Of a stretch of DNA of 64,000 nucleotides, positions 55,542 through 63,059 are shown in pieces. The notes below the pieces were generated by a model. It had not been told where the DNA came from and made no database searches. It was given only the letters and a program-made list of their open reading frames with translations. The translations under genes and the position numbers were made by a program. Numbering within the stretch: position 1 is the stretch's first letter; every line of letters begins with the position of its first letter. Location: NCBI RefSeq assembly GCF_023169885.1, contig NZ_AP025516.1, positions 4,133,501 to 4,197,500 on the forward strand, in the 5' to 3' direction. Origin of the DNA: Desulfofustis limnaeus (lineage in GTDB: Bacteria > Desulfobacterota > Desulfobulbia > Desulfobulbales > Desulfocapsaceae).

Positions 55542-56564
55542 TCAGTCATGATCCTCTCTTTTTCCTACCAGTAAAGAAGCGTAGGCGGTATTCAATTCAA
55601 TGAACTGCTCATGGTCGCCGCCGCTGTCCGGATGGAGTTTCTTGGCCCGTTGTCGATAGAGGCGTGCCAGTTGGTTTCGATTCAAGGCGCGGAGCTGGCG
55701 CCAATCCATCGCGAATATCTTTTCCACGGCACCGGTACTCATCGGTGGTTTGCGCTCGGGCCAGCGGAACGTCCGGTGTCGCCCCATGAACTCGCGCAAG
55801 AAGTCATCGAAGAGCGAGCGTCGTCCGTAGCCGTGATCGAAAAACATGATCAGATAACGAATCAGGTGGTAACGGAGAGAATCGACCGCCGCTTCGTCTC
55901 CCCAGAATTCACGGTCTCCATTGAGCCGGCATAGGTCGTCGACAAAGTGATCGGCGATATCGACCTGGTTGAGGGCCTCCGGTATGGTGGCGGAATACGA
56001 TTGGTGAAAGTGACGTTGCAGATCGAAAATAGCAAAGACATACGTTCGCAGCTCGGTGGCGTGTAATGCTCTTTCCAGATCACGGATGTAATACTCCCGT
56101 TCGTCGCGGCTCTTGTACAGGAGCGGACGATACAGCTTTGCGTTGACTCTGGCTATCTTGCTCTGATCGACGGCTCCATAGCGCAAATAATAGAGGCGTC
56201 GGCGATCGAAGACATGGATGTCGCGGTTTATCGCCTGTCGTTCGTCGTCCGTCAACGGGCGCAAGGTGATGGGGCGACGGTGCCGAAACACCTCAAGCCG
56301 ACGACGTTCCTCGGGCGGCAGAAAATCCCAGAGCAGATTCTCCAAAAGGGTGGTCGGTTCCTCATCGGTAAACGCTTCGACCCGAGCGATTACCTGATCA
56401 TGGAAATAGCAGATATCGTCGGTCAGTCGGCAAATGTAGTGGCTGGGGTCGGAACCCAGAGCAAAGACAAGCCGGCTTTGAAAAGAGTGGTGGTCGCTAT
56501 CGAAGTAGGATTGGCGGAGTTCGTAAGAGCGTTTCCCCGCTTTATCAAGGTAGGCAAGATACAT
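55542..56564 (-). CDS. Protein with C-terminal J domain
   Basis: This 340-residue protein has a C-terminal DnaJ-like domain: RLYRQRAKKLHPDSGGDHEQFIELNTAYASLL carries the HPD tripeptide needed to stimulate Hsp70 ATPase. Residues about 1-270 are a charged, mostly helical region of no family known to me, rich in Arg, Asp and Tyr (VFDRRRLYYLRYGAVDQSK). No Gly/Phe region, zinc-finger or membrane anchor is present, so it is a class III J protein that probably targets Hsp70 to one client. Flanked on both sides by copies of the 121-bp repeat. Confidence 0.82.
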   Translation of the reverse strand: MYLAYLDKAGKRSYELRQSYFDSDHHSFQSRLVFALGSDPSHYICRLTDDICYFHDQVIARVEAFTDEEPTTLLENLLWDFLPPEERRRLEVFRHRRPITLRPLTDDERQAINRDIHVFDRRRLYYLRYGAVDQSKIARVNAKLYRPLLYKSRDEREYYIRDLERALHATELRTYVFAIFDLQRHFHQSYSATIPEALNQVDIADHFVDDLCRLNGDREFWGDEAAVDSLRYHLIRYLIMFFDHGYGRRSLFDDFLREFMGRHRTFRWPERKPPMSTGAVEKIFAMDWRQLRALNRNQLARLYRQRAKKLHPDSGGDHEQFIELNTAYASLLVGKREDHD

Positions 56565-56643
56565 GGCTGCGCTGCTTCCTGGTTGACGGTGACAAGAGTC
56601 GGATGGCCAGGTAATATTATGGGGGATTTTGAAAAATGAGGCA

Positions 56644-56764
56644 TTTCGTTCACAATCGAGGTCCGCAAGAACATTTTACCGCAGGCATAGAGACGATCGT
56701 GCCAGGATAAAAGGTGATTACGTAACGATGAGATGGGGTGAAACGGTGATTTTTCAAGGTTCCC
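56644..56764 (+). repeat. 121-bp dispersed repeat, copy 2
   Basis: This is the direct copy of 54859-54979. Near its edges TTGAAAAAT (56630-56638) and its reverse complement ATTTTTCAA (56749-56757) form short inverted ends, better kept here than in copy 1. It also contains the palindrome TTACGTAA at 56718-56725. It lies upstream of the J-domain gene. Confidence 0.88.
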
Positions 56765-56930
56765 AATGATAATGGCCGGTAGCAGTACGGGTGGCGGAGA
56801 CGACACCCGGCAGGGTATCGCCGCTAAACCGGCTGACGGCCTTCCTGGCTGGTGCGGTCCGCCGTGATCACCCCCGCAGACGATCGAAGGTTCGCTACCA
56901 GATGGTTCATCTTGGTAAAGGGCGGGCTTG

Positions 56931-56962
56931 CTTAAGCTACACCGGTCTTAAGCTACACCGGT
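56931..56962 (+). repeat. Perfect 16-bp tandem duplication
   Basis: CTTAAGCTACACCGGT occurs twice, back to back (56931-56946 and 56947-56962), 66 bases before the DUF6165 gene start. It may be a recent slippage event or a pair of binding sites in the promoter region. Confidence 0.9.
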
Positions 56963-57028
56963 CCCTGGATGAGATGATAATTCTTTTTTTTGTGTTTCGC
57001 CCGAAAAGATGGGCAAGGAGTATGCCCC

Positions 57029-57415
57029 ATGGCTGTGAAAATCCCGGTTTCCTGGGGAGAACTGCTGGATAAGTTGACCATATTGCAGATCAAGATGGAG
57101 CGGATTGAAGACCCTGAAAAGCGGCGTAATGTGCGAAAGGAACTGGCCGCTCTCGATGCTGTTCGGCGGGACCGTGGTGTGCCGGCTCCGGAACTTGAGG
57201 AGTTGGTAGGGCAGTTGCGGCAGGTCAACGAACAGCTTTGGGATATCGAAGATGCGATTCGGCTGTGCGAACGACAGCAGGAGTTCGGCGCGCGATTTGT
57301 TCAACTGGCTCGATCGGTTTATCAGAGCAACGATCGTCGAGCTGCCTTGAAGTACCAGATCAATCGTTTGCTGGATTCGGAAATTGTCGAAGAAAAATCA
57401 TACGAATCCTATTGA
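57029..57415 (+). CDS. DUF6165 family protein
   Basis: This 128-residue helical protein begins MAVKIPVSWGELLDKLTILQIKMERI, the typical opening of DUF6165. It has the conserved LWDIEDAIR segment in the middle. AAGGAG precedes ATG 57029. Members often occur in lipopolysaccharide biosynthesis regions; the biochemical role is unknown. The next gene, a glycosyltransferase family 9 protein, overlaps it by one base, supporting an envelope role. Confidence 0.82.
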   Translation: MAVKIPVSWGELLDKLTILQIKMERIEDPEKRRNVRKELAALDAVRRDRGVPAPELEELVGQLRQVNEQLWDIEDAIRLCERQQEFGARFVQLARSVYQSNDRRAALKYQINRLLDSEIVEEKSYESY

Positions 57416-58344
57416 TGGACGCTGTCTTCGTCATCAAGCTCAGTGCTCTGGGCGATCTTGTCCAAGCTGACGGTGCCCTCAGGGATATCCGGGAGCATCA
57501 TCGCCATGCAATCATCACGGTGATGACCACCCCGCCCTATCTGAGGTACATGCAACGCTGTCCATGGGTGGACCTGGTTTTTGTCGATCCTCGCGCTTCC
57601 CGTTTCAACCTGGTGGCCCTTTCTGTGCTGCGCCGGCGGCTGCATAAACAGCACATCGATTTGGTCTATGACCTGCAGCAGGTGGGCCGCACCCGGTTCT
57701 ATAAGCGTTGGTTGTTCCCGAATGGATCGTGGGTGGGTGACGTTCCGGGTTGCTCGTGCTATCTGAAGAGACCGAAAGGAGCTGCCGCCGCCGATCATTT
57801 TGCCCACCATCTTCGGCAGGCAGGGGTTTCCGTATGCCATACGCTTGTGGGTAACGTCGGCTGGATGGCTGACGATGTCACCAGTCTTATGCGTCAGGCG
57901 GAGCTTCAGCCAGGCTTTGTACTGCTCATTCCTGGTGCTTCCGCCGAGCATCAAGAGAAGCGGTGGCCGCATTTTGCCGAGTTGGCCCGCCATCTGCTCG
58001 ACCGCGGGTACCGGGTGGTCACGGTGCCGGGGCCTGCCGATCTTGCCGTTTGTCGGGCGATACCCGGCGATATGCTGGTGCCTGACGATGGCTATTACGA
58101 CCTGTTCGTTCTTGCCGGTCTGGCTGCCCAGGCGCGGTTCGTGGTCGGCAACGATACCGGGCCGACGCATATAGCCGCCCACCTGCGGAAGCCGGGCTTG
58201 GCGTTGTTTGGAGGCCATGTTTCTGCCCTGAGCACCGGGCTTCAGCATACATGTTTTTCCTGGCTGGAGGCGGATGATTTGCATAAATTGCCGTTTGCGA
58301 AGGTCTGGCAGCAAGTGGAACAGCTAATGGGTAAAGACTTTTGA
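57415..58344 (+). CDS. Glycosyltransferase family 9 (heptosyltransferase-like)
   Basis: This 309-residue GT-B enzyme is of the ADP-heptose:LPS heptosyltransferase family. N-terminal VIKLSALGDLVQADGAL, the middle LLIPGASAEHQEKRWPHFAELARHL and the C-terminal VVGNDTGPTHIAAHL are the family motifs for acceptor and nucleotide-sugar binding. ATG 57415 overlaps the DUF6165 stop. It would act at the cytoplasmic face of the inner membrane on lipid A core or another glycolipid. The acceptor is not known. Confidence 0.9.
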   Translation: MDAVFVIKLSALGDLVQADGALRDIREHHRHAIITVMTTPPYLRYMQRCPWVDLVFVDPRASRFNLVALSVLRRRLHKQHIDLVYDLQQVGRTRFYKRWLFPNGSWVGDVPGCSCYLKRPKGAAAADHFAHHLRQAGVSVCHTLVGNVGWMADDVTSLMRQAELQPGFVLLIPGASAEHQEKRWPHFAELARHLLDRGYRVVTVPGPADLAVCRAIPGDMLVPDDGYYDLFVLAGLAAQARFVVGNDTGPTHIAAHLRKPGLALFGGHVSALSTGLQHTCFSWLEADDLHKLPFAKVWQQVEQLMGKDF

Positions 58345-58397
58345 TCGAGGATCGGTCGCTCGAATGCGGTCGATGGAATGCAAACCGGGAGCGTGCC

Positions 58398-59306
58398 GTG
58401 GAACAAGACCGAACAGCAGCCGATTCCATTATCCCGGCGACGATGACCGTCGTCGGCGACATTACGTGCCGCGGTCTCGTCAGGATCGACGGGGTGGTAC
58501 AGGGGCGAATCCACGGACAGCGCCTGGTCATCGGCTCCACCGGCCGGGTTTTCGGTGAGGCAGAGCTGCAGCAACTCAATTGTTTCGGTACCTTTGAGGG
58601 GCGTATCCAGGTCGAGCGCCTGCATCTACAAGCGTCGGCCCGCCTGCAAGGAACGATCGTCGTGGAGGAGTTGGCGGTAGCAGCCGGGGCCAGGATCGAT
58701 AGCGCCGTGCATGGTAGGGAGGCATGGTTGCTCGGGAGGGCTGCCGTTGACCAGGTAACTCAGGGCGACGCTATGGTGCCCGCAACGGGCGAAGGTGAGC
58801 GGGTGAGTGCGACCCCCGGCCCCACCAATGAGTTGAAGGGCCTGTTGGCCGCCTTGCAAAGAGGCAGCCGCCTCCTCGTCGTCATCGATGACGACGAGGA
58901 GCGTAGAGCGTGCTTCTTGGGTCTGGCCAAGGAGCGGTTTTCCTCCCACTATCGAGTCGTAACGCTGCTCGATCCGCGTGGAACTGTTCAGGATCTATTC
59001 AGCCGAATCGCCGCTCACCAGGGGGTGGCGGTGGCCGATGATGTTGATGCCGTCATGCTGGGAAAGGCGGTATGCCGTGAGCTCAGCGGAACTGGACGGG
59101 GGCTGGTGCTGATCGACAATGCGGAGTCCATGTTTCCTGCGACCCTGGAGGGGCTGCTGCGGGTGTTGGCCGAGATCCCGTTGGCTACTGCCCCGCAGGT
59201 AATCCTGCTGGGCGGACAAGAATTGCACAAGATACAGGACCTGCAATCCTTAGCTGAGACGCTCGGGGTGCCGGATTGTCTTTTCGACCTATCTTCTACC
59301 AGGTAA
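58398..59306 (+). CDS. Bactofilin fused to degenerate ExeA-like ATPase domain
   Basis: This is a 302-residue protein. Residues about 10-125 are a bactofilin beta-helix (TMTVVGDITCRGLVRIDGVVQGRI, VIGSTGRVFGEAEL, GTFEGRIQVERLHLQASARLQGTIVVEEL), the polymer-forming scaffold fold. Residues about 150-302 follow the layout of ExeA/MshM-type AAA ATPases (RVVTLLDPRGTVQDLFSRIAAHQG, GLVLIDNAESM, APQVILLGGQELHKI). The P-loop position reads LLVVIDDDEERRACF, with no GxxGxGK[ST], and the Walker B Glu is Asn, so ATP hydrolysis is unlikely. GTG 58398 follows GGGAG by six bases; TTG 58341 is an alternative overlapping the GT9 gene. Confidence 0.82.
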   Translation: MEQDRTAADSIIPATMTVVGDITCRGLVRIDGVVQGRIHGQRLVIGSTGRVFGEAELQQLNCFGTFEGRIQVERLHLQASARLQGTIVVEELAVAAGARIDSAVHGREAWLLGRAAVDQVTQGDAMVPATGEGERVSATPGPTNELKGLLAALQRGSRLLVVIDDDEERRACFLGLAKERFSSHYRVVTLLDPRGTVQDLFSRIAAHQGVAVADDVDAVMLGKAVCRELSGTGRGLVLIDNAESMFPATLEGLLRVLAEIPLATAPQVILLGGQELHKIQDLQSLAETLGVPDCLFDLSSTR

Positions 59307-59315
59307 AGGCCGGCA

Positions 59316-59759
59316 TCAGGAAATCGGTGCCACCCTGCCGACGGTCGTCTGGTGGAGGATGTCGGCGACGATTTCCCGGACCTGTGGGTGAGGGTCGTCC
59401 GCCATCGGCCGGATATGGTCCAGGGCTTCCGGGGTGCCGATGATAGCCAAGACACTGATGGCGTCGCCGCGGAGATGCGGCTGCGGCGAAGTCAGGAGCG
59501 GCAGCAGGGAAGGGATGGCCCGGTTCAGCTGTCCCGGCATCCTCGTACGTAATTCTTCGAACAGCACCGATACCCCGAGGCGGACGTTAAATCTTTCGTC
59601 ATCAAGGATTTGCCCGGTCCATTCGAGCGGCCAGGCACCGCGATGAACCATGATGGCAATGGTGTCCGCATGGCCCAATTCAAGAAAATCTTTTACCACC
59701 TGCAGTAGTTCGGGGTCGTTCAATTCACCGTCCATGCCAGGCTCGTAATGAGAGGTCAA
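59316..59759 (-). CDS. HEAT-repeat protein
   Basis: This 147-residue helical protein has about three HEAT-like repeats in the C-terminal two thirds: AIPSLLPLLTSPQPHLRGDAISVLAIIG, DHIRPMADDPHPQVREIVADIL and an earlier diverged one. Such repeats bind proteins. It overlaps the PfkB gene stop by four bases and is likely co-translated with it. Function unknown. Confidence 0.8.
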   Translation of the reverse strand: MTSHYEPGMDGELNDPELLQVVKDFLELGHADTIAIMVHRGAWPLEWTGQILDDERFNVRLGVSVLFEELRTRMPGQLNRAIPSLLPLLTSPQPHLRGDAISVLAIIGTPEALDHIRPMADDPHPQVREIVADILHQTTVGRVAPIS

Positions 59760-60631
59760 CTGTAGCGGAAGTAGGCGGGTATCTCCGGCATGGCGCCGGC
59801 GTGAGCGCAGACATAAGCCGCCAACCGGTTAGCCTTGTCACTGATCTCTGGCAACGGCAAACCGTATAGCAGGCCGATGGTTACCGCTGCGGTGAACGAA
59901 TCGCCGGCACCGATGGTGTCGACAATTGCGCTAGAGATGCCGGGATGCTCGATACACTCGCCAGATGTCAGTAAAAGGGAACCGCGATCGCCTCTGGTCA
60001 GGATGGCCAGTTCCAGGTCGAAGCCGCCGCGTAATTGGCGCAGCTGTTCCTGCACGGTGCCGGACAACCCGAAAAGCGAGGAGAGCACCGTTAATTCGTC
60101 TTCGTTGAGCTTGACAATGGTGCACAAGGCCAGCGAGGTCGTGATGATGTCGCGGTTGTAGAACTGCTGCCGGAGATTGATATCAAAAATTTTTTTAGTC
60201 TCTGGTGGCAACTGTCGCAGCAGGGTCCGAATAGTGCTTCTCGTCGGCTCGCTTCTTTGGGCCAGAGTTCCGAAGCAAACAGCGTGCAACCGCGACGGAA
60301 GCGAACGATGGAGCGCCTTGGCCTCCAGGTGGTCCCAGGCGACGTCGTCGGGGAATTGATAGGTGGCCACTCCTGACGGATCGATGGTGATAGTGACGGT
60401 GCCGGTTGGAAATGCGTCGACGGTCGTGATATAATCCGTTTCGAGATGTTTTCCGGCAAGGAAATCGAGAGCCTGTCGCCCCCGCTGATCGTTACCGACA
60501 CAGGAGATGGGGATTCCTGTGCCGCCCAGCGCTGTGGCGTGATAGGTGAAATTGATCGGGGCGCCGCCGAGTTTTTCCTCGTTCGGTAAAACATCCCACA
60601 ACAGTTCTCCGATACCGGCAACGGTATACAT
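59756..60631 (-). CDS. PfkB-family carbohydrate kinase
   Basis: This 291-residue sugar kinase of the ribokinase fold has the N-terminal motif GELLWDVLPNEEKLGGAPINFTYHATALGG, like fructokinases, and the C-terminal catalytic VDTIGAGDSFTAAVTIGLL with the base Asp. It phosphorylates a sugar or nucleoside with ATP; fructose or 2-keto-sugar is likely but unproven. It starts at ATG 60631 and is divergent from the Lrp-type regulator. Confidence 0.9.
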   Translation of the reverse strand: MYTVAGIGELLWDVLPNEEKLGGAPINFTYHATALGGTGIPISCVGNDQRGRQALDFLAGKHLETDYITTVDAFPTGTVTITIDPSGVATYQFPDDVAWDHLEAKALHRSLPSRLHAVCFGTLAQRSEPTRSTIRTLLRQLPPETKKIFDINLRQQFYNRDIITTSLALCTIVKLNEDELTVLSSLFGLSGTVQEQLRQLRGGFDLELAILTRGDRGSLLLTSGECIEHPGISSAIVDTIGAGDSFTAAVTIGLLYGLPLPEISDKANRLAAYVCAHAGAMPEIPAYFRYS

Positions 60632-60892
60632 CAGAAAAGCTCGCTCCTTTGTCTTGGTATGGGTTGCACGGAAAGCAGGCCGCTATATCAATAATCATAG
60701 ACGGTCTGTGCGACACCTGCCAGAAGAAAGTGGTTGCTTTAACCACCGTGGGTCGGTGCCTGTGTATCAGAAATGATGAGGAGAGCTGCGTGACGGAAAC
60801 GTCAAAAAGATTACATTATTTGGTTGTTTTCGTTATTTTTATAATATAATATTGCTGTAAACGACAACGAATTGTTTTCCAATGGTTTTTGA
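60632..60892. promoter_or_regulatory. AT-rich control region between pfkB-type kinase and Lrp-type regulator
   Basis: The right 90 bases are clearly AT-richer than the surroundings, with TATAATATAAT at 60839-60849 as -10 material for the regulator gene. On either side, GTTGTTTTCGT and ACGACAAC form an imperfect inverted pair (about 60818-60868), a possible autoregulatory Lrp site. No glycine riboswitch was recognised. Confidence 0.5.
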
Positions 60893-61360
60893 ATGGATGC
60901 CACCGATATTGCCATCATCAATGAGCTCAAGGACGGGCGAGTCTCTTTTAAAACGATAGCCGAACAACTTCAGCTCGCCGAAGGAACGGTACGTAGCAGG
61001 GTGCGACGGTTGCGTGGAGAAGGAGTCCTGGCGATTACCGGGTTGGTGGATCCGGAAGCATTGCCCGATCATACGGTGGTACTGGTCGGGGTACGCCTGA
61101 AGGACATGGATCTGGTCAAAAAAGGAGAAGAGTTCAGCCGGTTGCGTGGCGTTATTTCCGTATCCGTGGTAACCGGTCGTTTCGATCTCATTCTCACCGT
61201 CATGACCAACAAGGCTTTTGGCATCCTGCAATTCTATACCGACGAGGTGTCTAAGGTCGACAAGGTGCAATCGGTGGAAACGTTCGTTATTTATAAGAGT
61301 TTTAATCTTAAAGTGCCGTTGCCTCATCTTGGACCTGAACAGGAAAAACAGATATCATGA
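60893..61360 (+). CDS. Lrp/AsnC-family transcriptional regulator
   Basis: This 155-residue protein has an N-terminal helix-turn-helix (ATDIAIINELKDGRVSFKTIAEQLQLAEGTVRSRVRRLRGEGV) and a C-terminal RAM ligand-binding domain (VSVVTGRFDLILTVMTNKAFGILQFYTDEV). The last four bases overlap the gcvT start, so it is translated with the glycine cleavage genes and very probably regulates them, as Lrp-type proteins do in other bacteria. Confidence 0.92.
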   Translation: MDATDIAIINELKDGRVSFKTIAEQLQLAEGTVRSRVRRLRGEGVLAITGLVDPEALPDHTVVLVGVRLKDMDLVKKGEEFSRLRGVISVSVVTGRFDLILTVMTNKAFGILQFYTDEVSKVDKVQSVETFVIYKSFNLKVPLPHLGPEQEKQIS

Positions 61361-62664
61361 CCACAGAAAAGACCGCTGTGCGGAAAACCGTGCTGTTCGA
61401 CTGGCACCTGGCCAATCACGCGACCATGGCAGAGTTCGGGGGATACCAGATGCCCCTGTGGTATCCATCTGGCGCCAAACATGAACATCGGACGGTACTG
61501 ACCGGAGTCGGTTTGTTCGATACCAGCCACATGGGAGTTCTCACTGTCGCCGGAGAGGCTGCCTGGTCGTTGTTGCAGCACTGTTTCAGCCGTGATTTGC
61601 GTACCTGTATTGGGATCAAGCCAGGACCTTTGACGCCAGGCCGGTGTGTTTACGGTTTATTCTTGCGAGAAAACGGCACCGTTCTGGACGACGCCATTAT
61701 CAGCCAACTGGGACCGGAACGGTATCTGGTGGTGGTGAACAGCGGCATGGGACCAATCGTCAGAGAGCATCTGCTGCTGCACGCCAACGGGCCGGTGGAC
61801 GTGGCGGACCGCAGCGGTAGGATCGGCAAGATCGATGTCCAGGGGCCAGCCGCCGCCCTGGTTTTGGAAGGTTTGTTGGGCGACCCCGATAAGGTGTTGT
61901 CCGATATGATCTATTTCTCCTGCAAAGGAGATGTCGAGGAAGGGCCGACGGCGGTCCTCTTGCGGGACAAGACGCCAATCCTGCTCTCTCGCACCGGTTA
62001 TACCGGAGAGTTCGGGTTTGAGATCTATCTGCCCGCTGCCGCTACGGTTTCTGTCTGGGAGCAGTTGCTGGCGGCGGGGCGGAACCGGGAGATTGCCGCC
62101 TGTGGACTGGCGTCTCGCGATTCCCTCCGCACCGGGGCGGTGCTCCCCTTGTCCCATCAGGACATCGGCGATTGGCTCTTCCAGAATACGCCGTGGTCGT
62201 TTGTCCTGCCCTGGGACGAGACCGGTCAACGTTTCAGTAAATCTTTCATCGGAGCTGAGGGTTTGTCGGCAGCCAGGGACAAGAGCTACACCTATCCGTT
62301 TGCTGGTTACGACCCGAGAAAGATCCCGGTGACCGACAAGACCGTGGTGCTCGATCGACACGAGGTGGCGATCGGCACGGTCCTGACCTGTACGACGGAC
62401 ATGGGGATTGATCGGGTCGGTGAACAGATCGTCAGCATCGTTAGCCCGGAGTCGGCCGGTCGGCCGGCCGATTTCCTGGCGCGCGGCTTGAGTTGCGGGT
62501 TCGTCAAGACGAACCGTCCCTGTGTTGCCGGAGAACAAGTGCGATTAACGGACGGGAAACGGAGTGTGCCGGTGGAGATCAGGCGGGATATTCGGCCCGA
62601 CCGGACCGCTCGCCGGTCAATGCGAGAGATGAGAAACCAGGAAATGAGGGGAGAGACGAGATGA
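61357..62664 (+). CDS. gcvT: Glycine cleavage system T protein (aminomethyltransferase)
   Basis: This 435-residue enzyme transfers the methylene group from aminomethyl-lipoyl GcvH to tetrahydrofolate. Motifs are GGYQMPLWYPSG, GLFDTSHMGVL, GTVLDDAIIS with the catalytic Asp, and RTGYTGEFGFEIYLP. It is about 70 residues longer than E. coli GcvT because of additions in the C-terminal half and a charged tail. Overlaps the regulator upstream and gcvH downstream by ATGA. Confidence 0.94.
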   Translation: MTTEKTAVRKTVLFDWHLANHATMAEFGGYQMPLWYPSGAKHEHRTVLTGVGLFDTSHMGVLTVAGEAAWSLLQHCFSRDLRTCIGIKPGPLTPGRCVYGLFLRENGTVLDDAIISQLGPERYLVVVNSGMGPIVREHLLLHANGPVDVADRSGRIGKIDVQGPAAALVLEGLLGDPDKVLSDMIYFSCKGDVEEGPTAVLLRDKTPILLSRTGYTGEFGFEIYLPAAATVSVWEQLLAAGRNREIAACGLASRDSLRTGAVLPLSHQDIGDWLFQNTPWSFVLPWDETGQRFSKSFIGAEGLSAARDKSYTYPFAGYDPRKIPVTDKTVVLDRHEVAIGTVLTCTTDMGIDRVGEQIVSIVSPESAGRPADFLARGLSCGFVKTNRPCVAGEQVRLTDGKRSVPVEIRRDIRPDRTARRSMREMRNQEMRGETR

Positions 62665-63056
62665 AAGAGATTGATGAATTGAACCTGCCCGGTGACGTCT
62701 ACTATTCGCCGGAACATGAGTGGGCGCGCAAGGAAGGAGAGACGGTGAAGGTGGGAATCAGCGATTACGCGCAAGACCAGTTGGGCGATATCGTCTTCGT
62801 TGAATTGCCGGATGTCGGTGCGATCCTGGAGAAAGGAGAGGAGTTCGGGACCTTGGAATCGGTCAAGGCGGTTTCGGAGATCTATGCGCCGTTGAGCGGT
62901 GAAGTGGTGGCGGTCAATAAGACCCTGGTCGATGCACCGGAACTGCTTAACGAGGACCCCTATGATAACTGGATTATCGAACTACGGCCAAGTGTTGAAG
63001 ACGAGTATGACGAACTGCTCAGCCGTGACGACTATCTGGCCCTCCTGCAAGGATGA
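62661..63056 (+). CDS. gcvH: Glycine cleavage system H protein
   Basis: This is a 131-residue lipoyl carrier. The lipoylated Lys is in FGTLESVKAVSEIYAPLSGEV. The N-terminal YYSPEHEWARKEGETVKVGISDYAQDQLGDIVFVELPDVG is the family signature. ATG 62661 overlaps the gcvT stop; an AGGGGAGAG sequence precedes it. It shuttles the aminomethyl group between GcvP, GcvT and the L protein. Confidence 0.96.
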   Translation: MKEIDELNLPGDVYYSPEHEWARKEGETVKVGISDYAQDQLGDIVFVELPDVGAILEKGEEFGTLESVKAVSEIYAPLSGEVVAVNKTLVDAPELLNEDPYDNWIIELRPSVEDEYDELLSRDDYLALLQG

Positions 63057-63059
63057 GTC

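Noticed and set aside
57409-58314. 301-residue open frame opposite the GT9 gene
   Set aside because: The plus-strand frame has the full GT9 motif set; the minus frame shows none.
60632-60892. Glycine riboswitch upstream of the gcv operon
   Set aside because: The region lacks the conserved tandem aptamer cores and is mostly AT-rich promoter-like sequence.
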